The translations under genes and the position numbers were made by a program. A model generated the notes under the pieces. The model had not been told where the DNA came from. It searched no databases and saw nothing but the letters and a program-made list of their open reading frames with translations. A DNA stretch of 64,000 bases. Origin: Symsagittifera roscoffensis. Its lineage: Eukaryota > Xenacoelomorpha > Acoela > Convolutidae. Below, piece after piece: positions 40,611 to 52,297 of the stretch; the stretch's first letter is position 1; the number at the start of each line of letters is the position of its first letter. The stretch is taken from positions 30,544,776 to 30,608,775 of the forward strand of contig NC_087069.1 in the NCBI RefSeq assembly GCF_963678635.1, given 5' to 3'.

Positions 40611-40770
40611 CGTGGGTGGTGACGTCACTTCTAATAACAGAATGACGACATTACCATAAAAGGAAAGTTGCGTAGGCGGTGACGTCATTTTCTTTTCAAA
40701 GAATGACGTCATTACCATAAAGGAATAATTGCATAGGCGATGACGTCATTGTTAGTATAAATACGCTCAT
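40611..40770 (+). promoter_or_regulatory. PolB promoter: four TGACGTCA sites in 60-bp repeats plus TATAAATA
   Basis: Perfect palindromic CRE/ATF sites lie at 40620-40627, 40680-40687, 40704-40711 and 40741-40748, with a one-off site at 40643. They sit in repeats starting at 40611, 40671 and 40732. TATAAATA is at 40756-40763, about 180 bp before the PolB ATG at 40945. Spacing and direction fit an RNA polymerase II promoter. Confidence 0.7.
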
Positions 40771-40944
40771 TTTGTTGGGTTAAATTATTAATTTTCTTTG
40801 CCAATCAGAAACAGTCAATTGAGTTTTACTTCAAATTTTACATTTCGCTATTTCACAAAAAGAAAAAAGAAAGTATTTTCATTCAATTGGTACTTTAAGT
40901 TTTTAATTTTGGAACATTTCTTAAGTCCTAATTTTTTTTAGAAA

Positions 40945-43900
40945 ATGCCTGCTCTTAACCGAAAAAAGAAAGTCAAGTGTGAAGTTTGTGAAATTATGTA
41001 CAATCGCCAAGACGCAGCTCGACAACAAAAAAGATGTGCTAAAGGAGTTATTTCTTCTCCTGATTGTAAGTATTCCGCTTACAATCAACAAGAATTGAAC
41101 TATCATATGGTCAAGAAGCATGCTCAACCAAGTTCGAAGCAATCAAAGGTTTGTTCGTCTTGCGAAAAAGAGATCCCAAGTTACTACTCTCTCCAACAAC
41201 ATCGGGAAAAGACCAGGAACTAAGCAACGGAAACTCAGTGATACTGTAGCGGACTTGAACAAGATTGTGGAGGAAGAAAGGGAAGATGGTGAAAAACTAA
41301 AGGAGGAACTTAGTGCTTGTCAACATTTTCTAGTGGATACGGAGATGGAAAATGGGAGACAAAAAATATTTAACTTCCAAATGTCCAAATAAGTCAACAA
41401 GCTCGATTCTGCTGCTAAAATCACCATTTCTCTGGGTTTTGTTCTTCGAAACATTGAGACTGGTGAATATAGATTTTTCTACGCCCATGAAAACAATATT
41501 TTGTTTGAAAAATCTAATTTACTCTAAGCTAAAGCAGACTTGATAACAATCCAAGGAAAAGTAGAGAATTTTGATATTGTGGAGCAATGTACCCAAAAAC
41601 GCCAGATCTCAAAATGGAGATTCAAGTTTATCACAAATGTGACAATTTTTGCTGCTTTGCTGAAAAACCTTCCAATGGGATGTCCGGACTCTGTCTTACC
41701 CGAACCTATTCTGAAAAACCATTCTGTTAACTGTCTTCTATCTAACAAAGACAAGGAACCTTACAAAGATCTTTTGTGTCTTTTCCGCGCATTGGCCATG
41801 TTCATGAACGGGCACAAGGATGTCGACTCTCACACTTCCAGATACTTCACAGAATTTATATCAAAATCTGGTTATGAGCCTAAAAATTTTCGTGGAAGTT
41901 CAGTAGAAGACTTGCCTGTTGTCGAGGAAATTGTTCAAAGAAACATCTTTATATACGATTTCGATATCCAAGAAGGTGATTATGTAGGAGAACTAACTCG
42001 ACGAATTATTGGAAGACCTGACAAAACTGTCAAATTACTGAGATTTAACATTGATATCATTCATACAAATGATATTGATTCTTTCTTCAAGTGCGTCCGG
42101 TGTCCTAGTTGTGATACTTTATTTAAAAGATCTGAGTTTCTCGACAAACATCTTTTGAGATGCAAGGACCGAGTGAAACATTTTTACCCAAAGAACGTCT
42201 ATGAACTTCGCGAAACCTTGTTTGAAAAGCTAGAAGGATTCAATCTTCCAGTTTCTGAAGATAACAAACTTTTCAATAATCTAGCAGTTTTCGATTTTGA
42301 GTCAATTTGTGTTCCTACAGAGGAACTAAAAGAAACACAAAATACAAGCTGGATTGGAAAACATGTTCCAATTTCACTCTCTATATCATAAAATCTGATT
42401 GATGAACCCATCTTTTTGTACAATAAGGATGCACAGAACTTGATTATTGATTCTGTAAGCAAGCTCGAGCTGTTGGCTGAGAAAAGTAAGCTGGAGATGA
42501 GAACAAAATTTCAAGATGTTGAAGTGGCTGTCAATGAACGATTAAAAAAGATTTTTGATCAGCTAAACGAACGCGGTAAAAATTACTCAAGTAACAAATT
42601 TGAGTACCAAGACGAATGCATTGAAGTTTCGGAAGACGTAGATATTTCAACACAATTATTGCAAATTCAGAAAAATCAACACATCGATTTGAATCAACAT
42701 CTGGAGAGATATGTAAATACTTTACCTATTTTTGGATTTAACAGTGGTAGATATGATTTGAATTTGATCAAGTCATACTTATTCTCTTATTTGATTCCCG
42801 ATAAAGAACAAGAAACATCAGTAATCAAAAAAGCGACCATTTTTTTCCTTCAAGCTTGGAGATGTACAATTTCTCGACATAATGAAGTTTCTGGGTGGGG
42901 CAATTACTCTGGACTCCTTTCTCAAAGCCTATAAAGCTAGCGAAACGAAAGGATTCTTTCCCTATGAGTGATTTGATAACCCAGACAAACTTGATTTTCC
43001 CGAACTGCGACCGTATGAAGCTTTTTTCAGTAAACTTAGAAACAACAATCCTCTAGACAAAGACTTCGTCGATAATGAGAAGCTGAGAAATAGTGGGCTT
43101 GATGAACAACAAGCACTGAAAAAGCTTCAAATCAAGACTCTGTCTCCATCTGGATTGGATAATTACAAATACTTACAGGAGACATAGAAGAAAAACGGAA
43201 TGACCCTGTTCAAAGACTTTTTGAAGTGGTACAACAACAAGGATGTAGTTCCAACTCTGAAAGCAATGCAAAAAATGATGGAGAGCAAAACAAGGAGATA
43301 GATATGTTAAAACTTGGTTGTACTCTTCCAAATGAAGCAAATATATGTCTACACAAATCTACAAAATACAAGTTTTATCCATTTTGCAAAAATGATAAAA
43401 ATTTGTGTGAAACAATTCGAGAAGACATGACTGGTGGACCATCCATTGTGTTCACTCAAAAAGCTGTAGTTGATGAAACTTTCATTAGAAATTCATCAAA
43501 TGTTTGTAAATCAATCGTTGGATTTGATGCAAGTCCGCTCTACCCCTTCTCAATGAGTCAAGATATGCCAACAGGACTGTACACGAGATGGTTGGTTGAC
43601 ACTGATATGCAGAAATTCAAAGCTAGACATAATTGATCACCTAATTTTGAGAAAATGGTCATATCTTTTCACCAGGAAACAAGACCAGAATAAAAAATTG
43701 AGAGTTTTTTCACATCTGGAAAATAGAAAAACATCGACTGTTTTAATGTGGACGGTTATTGTGATTACTGTAAGACAGTGTTTGAAGCAATGGGATCTTA
43801 CTACCACTTCTGTTCTTGTCAAGAAGCTCGTCCTTCCTTAACAGATCAGGATATTGAACGAGGTAATAAGAAGAGAGAGATGGATGATTTGAGACGGGAA

Positions 43901-45184
43901 TACATAAAAGAGAAAGGATACAAAGTTGAAGAAATGTGGGAGTGTGAGTGGTGGGAAAGCTTCAAATTAAGTGACAAGGTCAAAAATTACGTCAGAAACC
44001 ACTTTCACTATCAAACACTTCTTTTTACAGACTGCCTTCTAAAAAAAAACAAAAGATAGATCTCTTTTTGGCTATGTTCAGTGCGACTTAGTTGTTCCAG
44101 ATGAACTGAAATCTAAATTTGCGAATTTTCCTCCAATTTTCAAAAATACTGAGGTTGGAAGAAATGATATCGGAGATTACATATAGAATCATGAAATTGA
44201 AAATGAAATGCTAAAACATCCTCAAAAAATGCTGATATCTAGTTTCAAGCTGGAAAATGGAACAGTAATAACTCCTCTGTTCAACTTTAATTTGGAACTT
44301 GGCTTGCAGTGCACCAAAGTTTACCGTTCTGTTCAGTATACTCCACGGAAAGGCTTTAATAATTTTGTTCATTCAGTGGTTGATGCTAGAAGAGAAGGAG
44401 ATGAAAACCTTTTGCCAGGAATTTTAGCAGAAACAATGAAAATTTTGTGTAATTCTTCGTATGGATATCAGATCATGGATAGATCCAGGCATACAATTCA
44501 AAATATCTGAACGACGAAAAAACTCATAAGGCAACCAATGAACCACTGTTTGAAAGACTTAACACAGTTGAGAAGGACTTATATGAGGTGGAGTTGTTGA
44601 AATCAACCATTGAGCACCGAGAACCCATCATTGTTGGTTTTTTTTATACTTCAGAATGCAAAACTGAAAGTGTTGGAGCTCTACTATAACTTCTTTGACG
44701 AATTCTGTGATGTAACCAAATTTGAAGAGTTAGAGATGGACACAGACTCGCTTATTTTAGCCCTTGCTGAAGAAAATTTATACGACTGTATCAAACCAGA
44801 TAAGAGAGCTGCTTGGGAAAAAATGTGGGAAAATGACTGCAGAGACTCTTTCAAGGCGGATGCAAAATCTAATTTCTTACCTCGAACGTGTTGCAGTACG
44901 CATAAAAAGTATGATAAACGGGAGCCGGGACTTTTTAAAGAAGAATTTAGATGAACAGAAATGCTCTGTTTGTGTAGCAAGACATATTGCTGCTATGACA
45001 ACAAGTCAGATAAATTCAAATTTAGCAGCAAAGGATTTAGCAAACGGGTCCTAGAAGATTCTGGACACGGTCCCATGTCAAACTACAGGAGAGTACTCGA
45101 TGAAGCAATCACCCTGACATCTACAAATAGAGGATTCAGAACGGTAAACCACATGGTTGCCTTATATGAGCAAAAAAAGGACTA
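40945..45184 (+). pseudogene. polB: Protein-primed family B DNA polymerase of the Polinton
   Basis: From ATG 40945 the reading passes Cys2His2-type fingers (CEVC, CSSCEKEIPSYYSLQQH), a linker, and OTU-like residues NCLLSNKD, DLLCLFRALAMFMNGH (a Cys/His-bearing segment). A CPSCDTLF finger and Exo I FDFES (about 42295) follow in frame 41540-42391. Exo II GFNSGRYDLNLIKSYL lies in 42416-42934. Pol motif A is GFDASPLYPFSM (about 43525), motif B is NSSYGYQIMDRSRHT (about 44455), and motif C is EMDTDSL (about 44740). The end is TSTNRGFRTVNHMVALYEQ. At least eight frameshifts or stops break it, so it is dead, yet every catalytic motif is still readable. Polintons use this polymerase to copy their own DNA. 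Confidence 0.93.
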
Positions 45185-45344
45185 AGTTAATTTTATCTAA
45201 AAAAAGACAAGTTCAAGATGATGGAATTCAAACAAAACCATCGAACTTATTATTAGTTTTTGGAGATGAATGCAATGTATTCATTTTTAGTACAATGCAG
45301 TATTTTAATGGTGTTTTATTATAAAGTTGCGGTAAATTTCAAAT
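45185..45344. other. Short non-coding stretch between PolB and the right TIR
   Basis: AT-rich sequence with no supported frame. Confidence 0.5.
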
Positions 45345-45864
45345 ACGATGCAGTGATTTATATAATTTCTTTGTAATTTAATTTTTTTTCTCAAATTTGA
45401 CTTTATTTGAAGTTTCAGTAGGTTTCAAAATAGATTCAAATAGATAGAAAGTAAAAGTTTCCAATAAATTTTTATTAGATCAAAAAATAACAAATCTTAT
45501 CGCGTTTTTGAAGCTTTTATTATTTACCACTGATTTACCATGTATCAAAAAACTAAATAAAAGTCCTTCCTTACACAATCTACACGTAATTAACCTTTGC
45601 TTTTTACAAATTAGATAATACGCGTCAAATTTTTGCGAAAAACTAGACATTTCTACTCAAGAACCAAAAGAAAATTCGTTTTTCTTACCATTATTTTACC
45701 ATCACACAAACCATAAAACCTTCGGTATTCCCTATCTTATTTCATTGTAAACTCTATGCCCAACGTTATTACATAGCCGGAAGACCGGCTGCTCTATTCC
45801 TTATCTTAAAACATGGGGGTCTTCCACCTCCCCCTGATCACCTCCAACATCTACTACTGGCATA
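45345..45864 (-). repeat. Polinton right terminal inverted repeat
   Basis: Reverse complement of the left arm, with a single internal unit. Two AAGATAGGGAAT-type words appear in inverse form at 45727-45738 and 45796-45807. It ends ctactactggcata. Confidence 0.9.
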
Positions 45865-45866
45865 CT

Positions 45867-46900
45867 CTGAATCCATCTCAGTAATATACAACTACGACAC
45901 CACCAATTTACTTGCAAGAACTTCTTGTCGTCCTGTCAGACCGAAAAACACTGTAGACATCGATTTTGAAAAAACTGTTGTGTAATTCTGAATTGAGCCA
46001 TGTTTCAGTAACAAAACGGAAATCAATATCAGTTGCAATTATATCAGCAGCTAGACGCTCAACGCAGTGTGGTTTTTTTTGTGATCTAACATATATTAAC
46101 TTTTTTTGGAGCTAGTCAAAGGTTTGATATAAATGTTCCATCTCGTTGAAGGCGTGAATTCGTCAACGTCACTTTTAATCAGTTCAAATCTCCCTTTCAG
46201 TGCCTGATTTTCTAGTTTTTGTTCGTCTGTTGTCAAGTTTTTGCTTACGAATACACCTGATGTGTTGTAGAGTTTGAAAGCATTAGCTTTGTGGAAAACT
46301 AACTCGGCGTCTCAGTTGCAATTAAATTCAACAATAGTTGTCCTTTTTCTGTCGGCGCTATATCGTCCCAACCTTGTAATATTCACAACAGGCACCTTGA
46401 GGTCCAGAGAGTGAAGCAGGGTTTGGACCAAGTTTTGCTCATCCATTTGTCTTTGAAAAGCCTCTTTCGTTGTGCTTTCTGTGACACCTTTAAAACGCAA
46501 TCGTTTGCTAACAAAGTCGTGCTATGGCGCCGCTCTTTGACCTGTTGATTCGATATCTTGATTGGTATGTGAAAAAACTTAGATGTCACACGCGTTATCA
46601 ACAACGGCTTGCTTTATTTTTTGAATCTGCTCAAGAATTTTATTTTGATACAGCAGATTAATTTGTTTAGTTTCAACAGCAGGTAGGCATGTCGGACAGT
46701 GCCATTTACGGGCAGGTATTTTTGACATAACCTCGACTTCTTTTTGCGTCAGGTTGACGCATACCAGATGACACCAGGATTCGCAAGAGTCGCATCCAAA
46801 AGATGTTCCGTTGTTTTGTCGCACTTCAGGCAGTCATCCTTGAGGTTTTTCGCATTCTTCTGCTTGGATCGTCTTCCTCCCATATCAAATCTTTTTAATA
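45867..46900 (-). pseudogene. CR1-like LINE: PHD-finger ORF1 and endonuclease start
   Basis: The minus strand starts with ORF1 (46579-46824), which has FGCDSCESWCHLVCVNLTQK, then KWHCPTC: a PHD-type finger as found in CR1/L2-type ORF1 proteins. A charged helical part follows (KILEQIQKIKQAVV), then frames 46383-46604 and 46312-46500. The endonuclease begins near 46030 (the same TETWLN region as at 26237) and stops at 45867, exactly where the Polinton terminus begins. All frames are interrupted. It is the same LINE family as 26237-28046, in opposite orientation. Confidence 0.8.
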
Positions 46901-47000
46901 AGTTTATCACAACAATGGCGGAAATCTTTTATTTACTTTTCCCTTATATTTTTTATTGAAAATTTAATTTGTATAGGATAGGCATTGTCTAATAGTTATT

Positions 47001-47048
47001 GTAAAAGTCCTGACAAAGCGCATAGTTGCGAAAACGTTTGAAACCTAC
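47001..47048 (+). ncRNA. Decayed hammerhead-like motif
   Basis: The sequence parallels 24845-24892 in plus orientation (CTGACAA, stem II, GAAA, AACGTT). The G of CTGANGA is changed to A and helix I has lost pairs, so activity is unlikely. It marks a plus-strand Penelope remnant fused to the minus-strand copy beyond 47085. Confidence 0.5.
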
Positions 47049-47084
47049 TTTTTTAAAACTAAAAATATCTTCCTCTCAAAACAT

Positions 47085-48580
47085 TTTTAAAATTTCTAAT
47101 TATTTTGTCTGGAAGTTTCTGAGTCATAGTTTCGATTCAAAAAATAACTTTTTAAACAAAAAACCAAACAATTCGGAACTACATTCTCAGAATAAAAGAA
47201 ATTTAAAATTATTTATAAATTATTAATTAAAACTTCTTCGCATTTCTTGTGCACAATCAGGATTAAATATTTTTACGTTATTTACAAAACTATCAAAGAT
47301 CTGAAAAATGAGAAACATGTCTAAAAATGTTCTGAAACTTTTTGACCAATCAAATTCAAACAACTGTAATTACAATATTAATTACGTAATCATTAAGAAC
47401 ATTTTCCTGTAAATTTTGAGATTTTTTAGTTTTTTGTTCTTTCATGGTTATAAAATTTCGATTTGGGAAATTTTTGATTCTGACATGTATTTTAGCCATC
47501 TGATGAATACGCCATATTTTTACTGTTAATTCACGGCTCTTGAATTAATCCTGTGTTGATCCGCGGCCTCTCTTTTCAAATTTGCAAAACATCTAGTGTC
47601 GGTAGCTTATGAGTGTTAGCTGTTTGGTCTACAATCTCTGACTACAAAATTTTCAGGGTAAAACATCTTAATTTTAATTCTGTTGACTCTCTGCTTCTAT
47701 ACTCATCGCGCGTGTTCCTGATATGTTTTTCCTCTAGTGTTAACAGTTTTGTTTTATAATTTCTCAAATAAGATCTGCGCTTTGTCCCTCAAGACTACAT
47801 TGCTGAAGTTGGAGGCCTACCTGTGAGTCTGTTTTCTTACCTTCCTCAATTCTAGTGGTCATATGTCGATACACTTTGCCCCGCATAGATGGAAGTGCAT
47901 CCATTGAGGAAACTTTATAAACCACCCTTGACTTGAGTTCATTAGAAAATGCTGACTTCAGTGATGGTAAACATGTTTTGAGTTTTCTAGTGGTGAAAAC
48001 CACTTGAACGTTGGTTAAATTTCGTAATCAGCTTGCAAAATTTTGACTTTGATTACCTCTATATTAAATCATCAGCATCAGTGGCTTCACATTTTTTGGT
48101 GATTGAGTTGACGAATTCCTCTCACTATCAAGGGCTTGCCCTTATCATCGATGATTTTGCACAGGATGTCTGCCGCCACCTTTGCGGACCAATTTTCAGG
48201 TTACTAAATTGTTAGCTATTGCGCGCTTTCAAATGTCATAGCCTTACCAAATTGCTCCCAGGTAGATGTGTTCCTAAAGTCGCTGTGTACAGTTTTTTGA
48301 ATAACACTAAGCTTATACTGACTATGAGTGCAGCTTCCATAAATCAGTATAGTTCCAGTACCTGATGGCTTTTGATATTAATTACAGGTTACACATCTAT
48401 CCTGCGATACATTTATGTTCAAATCCAGGAACGGAATATTCCCCTCGGATAATTTCCTCAAGAGTGAACTGCAGACTTGGACGAAGAGAATTGGCGGCAT
48501 CCAGAAAGCAACTCGGCTCACGTCTGACTGTTCTAGCAATGTCATCCACATACCCGAAGAATTTTTTTTGTGGAGTATCC
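47085..48580 (-). pseudogene. Penelope-like remnant, 5'-truncated (tandem copy 1)
   Basis: The minus-strand copy begins at 48580 with DTPQ and YVDDIARTVR (RT motif C), then NIPFLDLNINVSQ, the thumb region, KACLPSLKS-like connector pieces (frame 47764-48003 reads VVFTTRKLKTCLPSLKSAFS) and a GIY-YIG region with frameshifts. It ends in pseudo-LTR-like sequence (tctggaagtttctgagtcat near 47110). It is truncated precisely downstream of where the intact copy has its PHD insertion. Confidence 0.8.
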
Positions 48581-49797
48581 TACAACAACAAGGATGGTGC
48601 TCCAACCCTTGAAATAATTCAAAAAACGGTTCAATTTTATCATCAGAAAAAAAATTCTACAAAAACTTGGATTTACTCTTCCAAATCTGGCAAACATTTG
48701 TCTGCACAAATGAACCAATGAAAAATTCTACACATTTTGTGAAAGTAATAGAGATTTGTGCAAGAAAACTAGAGAGGATATGACGGATGCACGATCAATT
48801 GTGTTTACAAGTAAAGCTGTTGCGGATGATTGAAACACGGGATTCATCAATTGGCTGCATTCGAATCTTTGGAATTGATGCGAGCCAGCTCTATCCCTAT
48901 TCAATGTGTCATGCCAACAGGATTGTACACAAAATGGGACTTTGATTCCGATATGCATCAAATTCAAGACTAGACATAACCGATCTCGCAATTTTGAGAA
49001 CATGGTCATGTCCCATTACCAAGAAAAAACACCAGAATGCAGAATTGGGAGCTTCCACACAACTAAAAATTAATAGAAAATTCACTGTTTCAATTTAGAT
49101 GAATACTGAAGTAACTAAAAAACAGTGTTTGAAGCTATCCGATGCTCTTACAACTTCTGTCCCTACCAGAAGACTCGCCCATCTCTGAGCGATAAATATA
49201 TTGATAGAGGAAACAAAAGTAGAGAGATGGATGACTTGAGACGTGAGTGTATTCGCGAAAGAGGATATAAAATCGAAGAGATATAGGATTGTGAGTGGTG
49301 GCAAAGCGTTAAAACGAACGAAAAAATTAAGAATCATAACCAACCCAACTTTCTCTACAAAGACCCTTCTCTACTGATTAATTATTGGAAGAAAAAAAAA
49401 GAACGATCCCTTTATGGCTTTATTCAGTGTGACTTAGTTGTTCCAGATGAACTGAAAGCAAAATTCCACAATTTTTTTCCAGTTTTCAGAAACACTGAAG
49501 TTGGATTAGATTCTATCGGGGAATATGTTCAAAATTATGCCAAAATGATCTTCTTAAACTTCTCCAGCGAATGCTAGTATCTAGTTTCAAATTAGAAAAT
49601 GGCTCTATTATTACTCCTCTCTTCATTTCTGTATGGATTTTGGCGTTCAAAGTTTTATCGCTCTGTACAGTATTCCCCTCGAATTAGCTTCAACATTTCT
49701 GTCCAGTCAGTTGTTGATGCTAGAAGTGAAGTTAATGAAAACCCTTTATCAAGAGTTGCAGCAGAGACTATGAATTGTTTAGGTAATTCATCCTACG
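47299..49797. repeat. 2.5-kb tandem duplication, copy 1
   Basis: Nearly identical to 49798-52297: I counted fewer than ten substitutions and one A-run length change. It contains Penelope (minus) and PolB (plus) remnants. Confidence 0.95.
48581..49797 (+). pseudogene. Polinton PolB fragment (tandem copy 1)
   Basis: Starts abruptly at YNNKDGAP, matching the position YNNKDVVP of the main PolB at 43228. Motif A appears as GIDASQLYPYSMC near 48875, then RRECIRERGYK-type sequence, PDELKAKFHNFFPVF and the start of motif B. Many stops. The copy is cut by the duplication junction at 49797. Confidence 0.8.
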
Positions 49798-51079
49798 ATC
49801 TGAAAAATGAGAAACATGTCTAAAAATGCTCTGAAACTTTTTGACCAATCAAATTCAAACAACTGTAATTACAATATTAATTACGTAATCATTAAGAACA
49901 TTTTCCTGTAAATTTTGAGATTTTTTAGTTTTTTGTTCTTTCATGGTTATAAAATTTCGATTTGGGAAATTTTTGATTCTGACATGTATTTTAGCCATCT
50001 GATGAATACGCCATATTTTTACTGTTAATTCACGGCTCTTGAATTAATCCTGTGTTGATCCGCGGCCTCTCTTTTCAAATTTGCAAAACATCTAGTGTCG
50101 GTAGCTTATGAGTGTTAGCTGTTTGGTCTACAATCTCTGACTACAAAATTTTCAGGGTAAAACATCTTAATTTTAATTCTGTTGACTCTCTGCTTCTATA
50201 CTCATCGCGCGTGTTCCTGATATGTTTTTCCTCTAGTGTTAACAGTTTTGTTTTATAATTTCTCAAATAAGATCTGCGCTTTGTCCCTCAAGACTACATT
50301 GCTGAAGTTGGAGGCCTACCTGTGAGTCTGTTTTCTTACCTTCCTCAATTCTAGTGGTCATATGTCGATACACTTTGCCCCGCATAGATGGAAGTGCATA
50401 CATTGAGGAAACTTTATAAACCACCCTTGACTTGAGTTCATTAGAAAATGCTGACTTCAGTGATGGTAAACATGTTTTGAGTTTTCTAGTGGTGAAAACC
50501 ACTTGAACGTTGGTTAAATTTCGTAATCAGCTTGCAAAATTTTGACTTTGATTACCTCTATATTAACTCATCAGCATCAGTGGCTTCACATCTTTTGGTG
50601 ATTGAGTTGACGAATTCCTCTCACTATCAAGGGCTTGCCCTTATCATCGATGATTTTGCACAGGATGTCTGCCGCCACCTTTGCGGACCAATTTTCAGGT
50701 TACTAAATTGTTAGCTATTGCGCGCTTTCAAATTTCATAGCCTTACCAAATTGCTCCCAGGTAGATGTGTTCCTAAAGTCGCTGTGTACAGTTTTTTGAA
50801 TAACACTAAGCTTATACTGACTATGAGTGCAGCTTCCATAAATCAGTATAGTTCCAGTACCTGATGGCTTTTGATATTAATTACAGGTTACACATCTATC
50901 CTGCGATACATTTATGTTCAAATCCAGGAACGGAATATTCCCCTCGGATAATTTCCTCAAGAGTGAACTGCAGACTTGGACGAAGAGAATTGGCGGCATC
51001 CAGAAAGCAACTCGGCTCACGTCTGACTGTTCTAGCAATGTCATCCACATACCCGAAGAATTTTTTTTGTGGAGTATCC
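49798..51079 (-). pseudogene. Penelope-like remnant (tandem copy 2)
   Basis: The duplicate of 47299-48580, with the same truncation point. The only protein-level difference I noted in the nuclease connector is Asp to Tyr near 50400. Confidence 0.8.
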
Positions 51080-52297
51080 TACAACAACAAGGATGGTGCT
51101 CCAACCCTTGAAATAATTCAAAAAACGGTTCAATTTTATCATCAGAAAAAAAATTCTACAAAAACTTGGATTTACTCTTCCAAATCTGGCAAACATTTGT
51201 CTGCACAAATGAACCAATGAAAAATTCTACACATTTTGTGAAAGTAATAGAGATTTGTGCAAGAAAACTAGAGAGGATATGACGGATGCACGATCAATTG
51301 TGTTTACAAGTAAAGCTGTTGCGGATGATTGAAACACGGGATTCATCAATTGGCTGCATTTGAATCTTTGGAATTGATGCGAGCCAGCTCTATCCCTATT
51401 CAATGTGTCATGCCAACAGGATTGTACACAAAATGGGACTTTGATTCCGATATGCATCAAATTCAAGACTAGACATAACCGATCTCGCAATTTTGAGAAC
51501 ATGGTCATGTCCCATTACCAAGAAAAAACACCAGAATGCAGAATTGGGAGCTTCCACACAACTAAAAATTAATAGAAAATTCACTGTTTCAATTTAGATG
51601 AATACTGAAGTAACTAAAAAACAGTGTTTGAAGCTATCCGATGCTCTTACAACTTCTGTCCCTACCAGAAGACTCGCCCATCTCTGAGCGATAAATATAT
51701 TGATAGAGGAAACAAAAGTAGAGAGATGGATGACTTGAGACGTGAGTGTATTCGCGAAAGAGGATATAAAATCGAAGAGATATAGGAATGTGAGTGGTGG
51801 CAAAGCGTTAAAACGAACGAAAAAATTAAGAATCATAACCAACCCAACTTTCTCTACAAAGACCCTTCTCTACTGATTAATTATTGGAAGAAAAAAAAAA
51901 GAACGATCCCTTTATGGCTTTATTCAGTGTGACTTAGTTGTTCCAGATGAACTGAAAGCAAAATTCCACAATTTTTTTCCAGTTTTCAGAAACACTGAAG
52001 TTGGATTAGATTCTATCGGGGAATATGTTCAAAATTATGCCAAAATGATCTTCTTAAACTTCTCCAGCGAATGCTAGTATCTAGTTTCAAATTAGAAAAT
52101 GGCTCTATTATTACTCCTCTCTTCATTTCTGTATGGATTTTGGCGTTCAAAGTTTTATCGCTCTGTACAGTATTCCCCTCGAATTAGCTTCAACATTTCT
52201 GTCCAGTCAGTTGTTGATGCTAGAAGTGAAGTTAATGAAAACCCTTTATCAAGAGTTGCAGCAGAGACTATGAATTGTTTAGGTAATTCATCCTACG
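49798..52297. repeat. 2.5-kb tandem duplication, copy 2
   Basis: Direct repeat of 47299-49797. The junction shows one base of overlap (G), and the sequence past 52297 continues PolB motif B, which is cut off in copy 1. Confidence 0.95.

Larger units (their letters stand above)
28047..45864 (+). mobile_element. Polinton/Maverick element, about 17.8 kb, decayed
   Basis: The ends are inverted copies of each other: tatgccagtagtagatg at 28047 and its reverse complement ending at 45864. The arms extend inward to about 29215 and 45345. Between them lie minus-strand remnants of protease, capsid-like proteins, integrase, a small membrane protein and FtsK/HerA-type ATPase, and a plus-strand protein-primed PolB. 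This set defines Polintons. All major genes carry stops or frameshifts. No 6-bp target duplication could be matched: the left flank is a LINE TTA tail and the right flank another LINE. The terminal base is therefore uncertain within about 6 bp. Confidence 0.93.

Noticed and set aside
28047-45864. Major capsid protein gene in the Polinton
   Set aside because: I could not recognise one. The eroded stretches at 30.1-30.5 and 36.7-37.2 kb are candidates but too broken to call.
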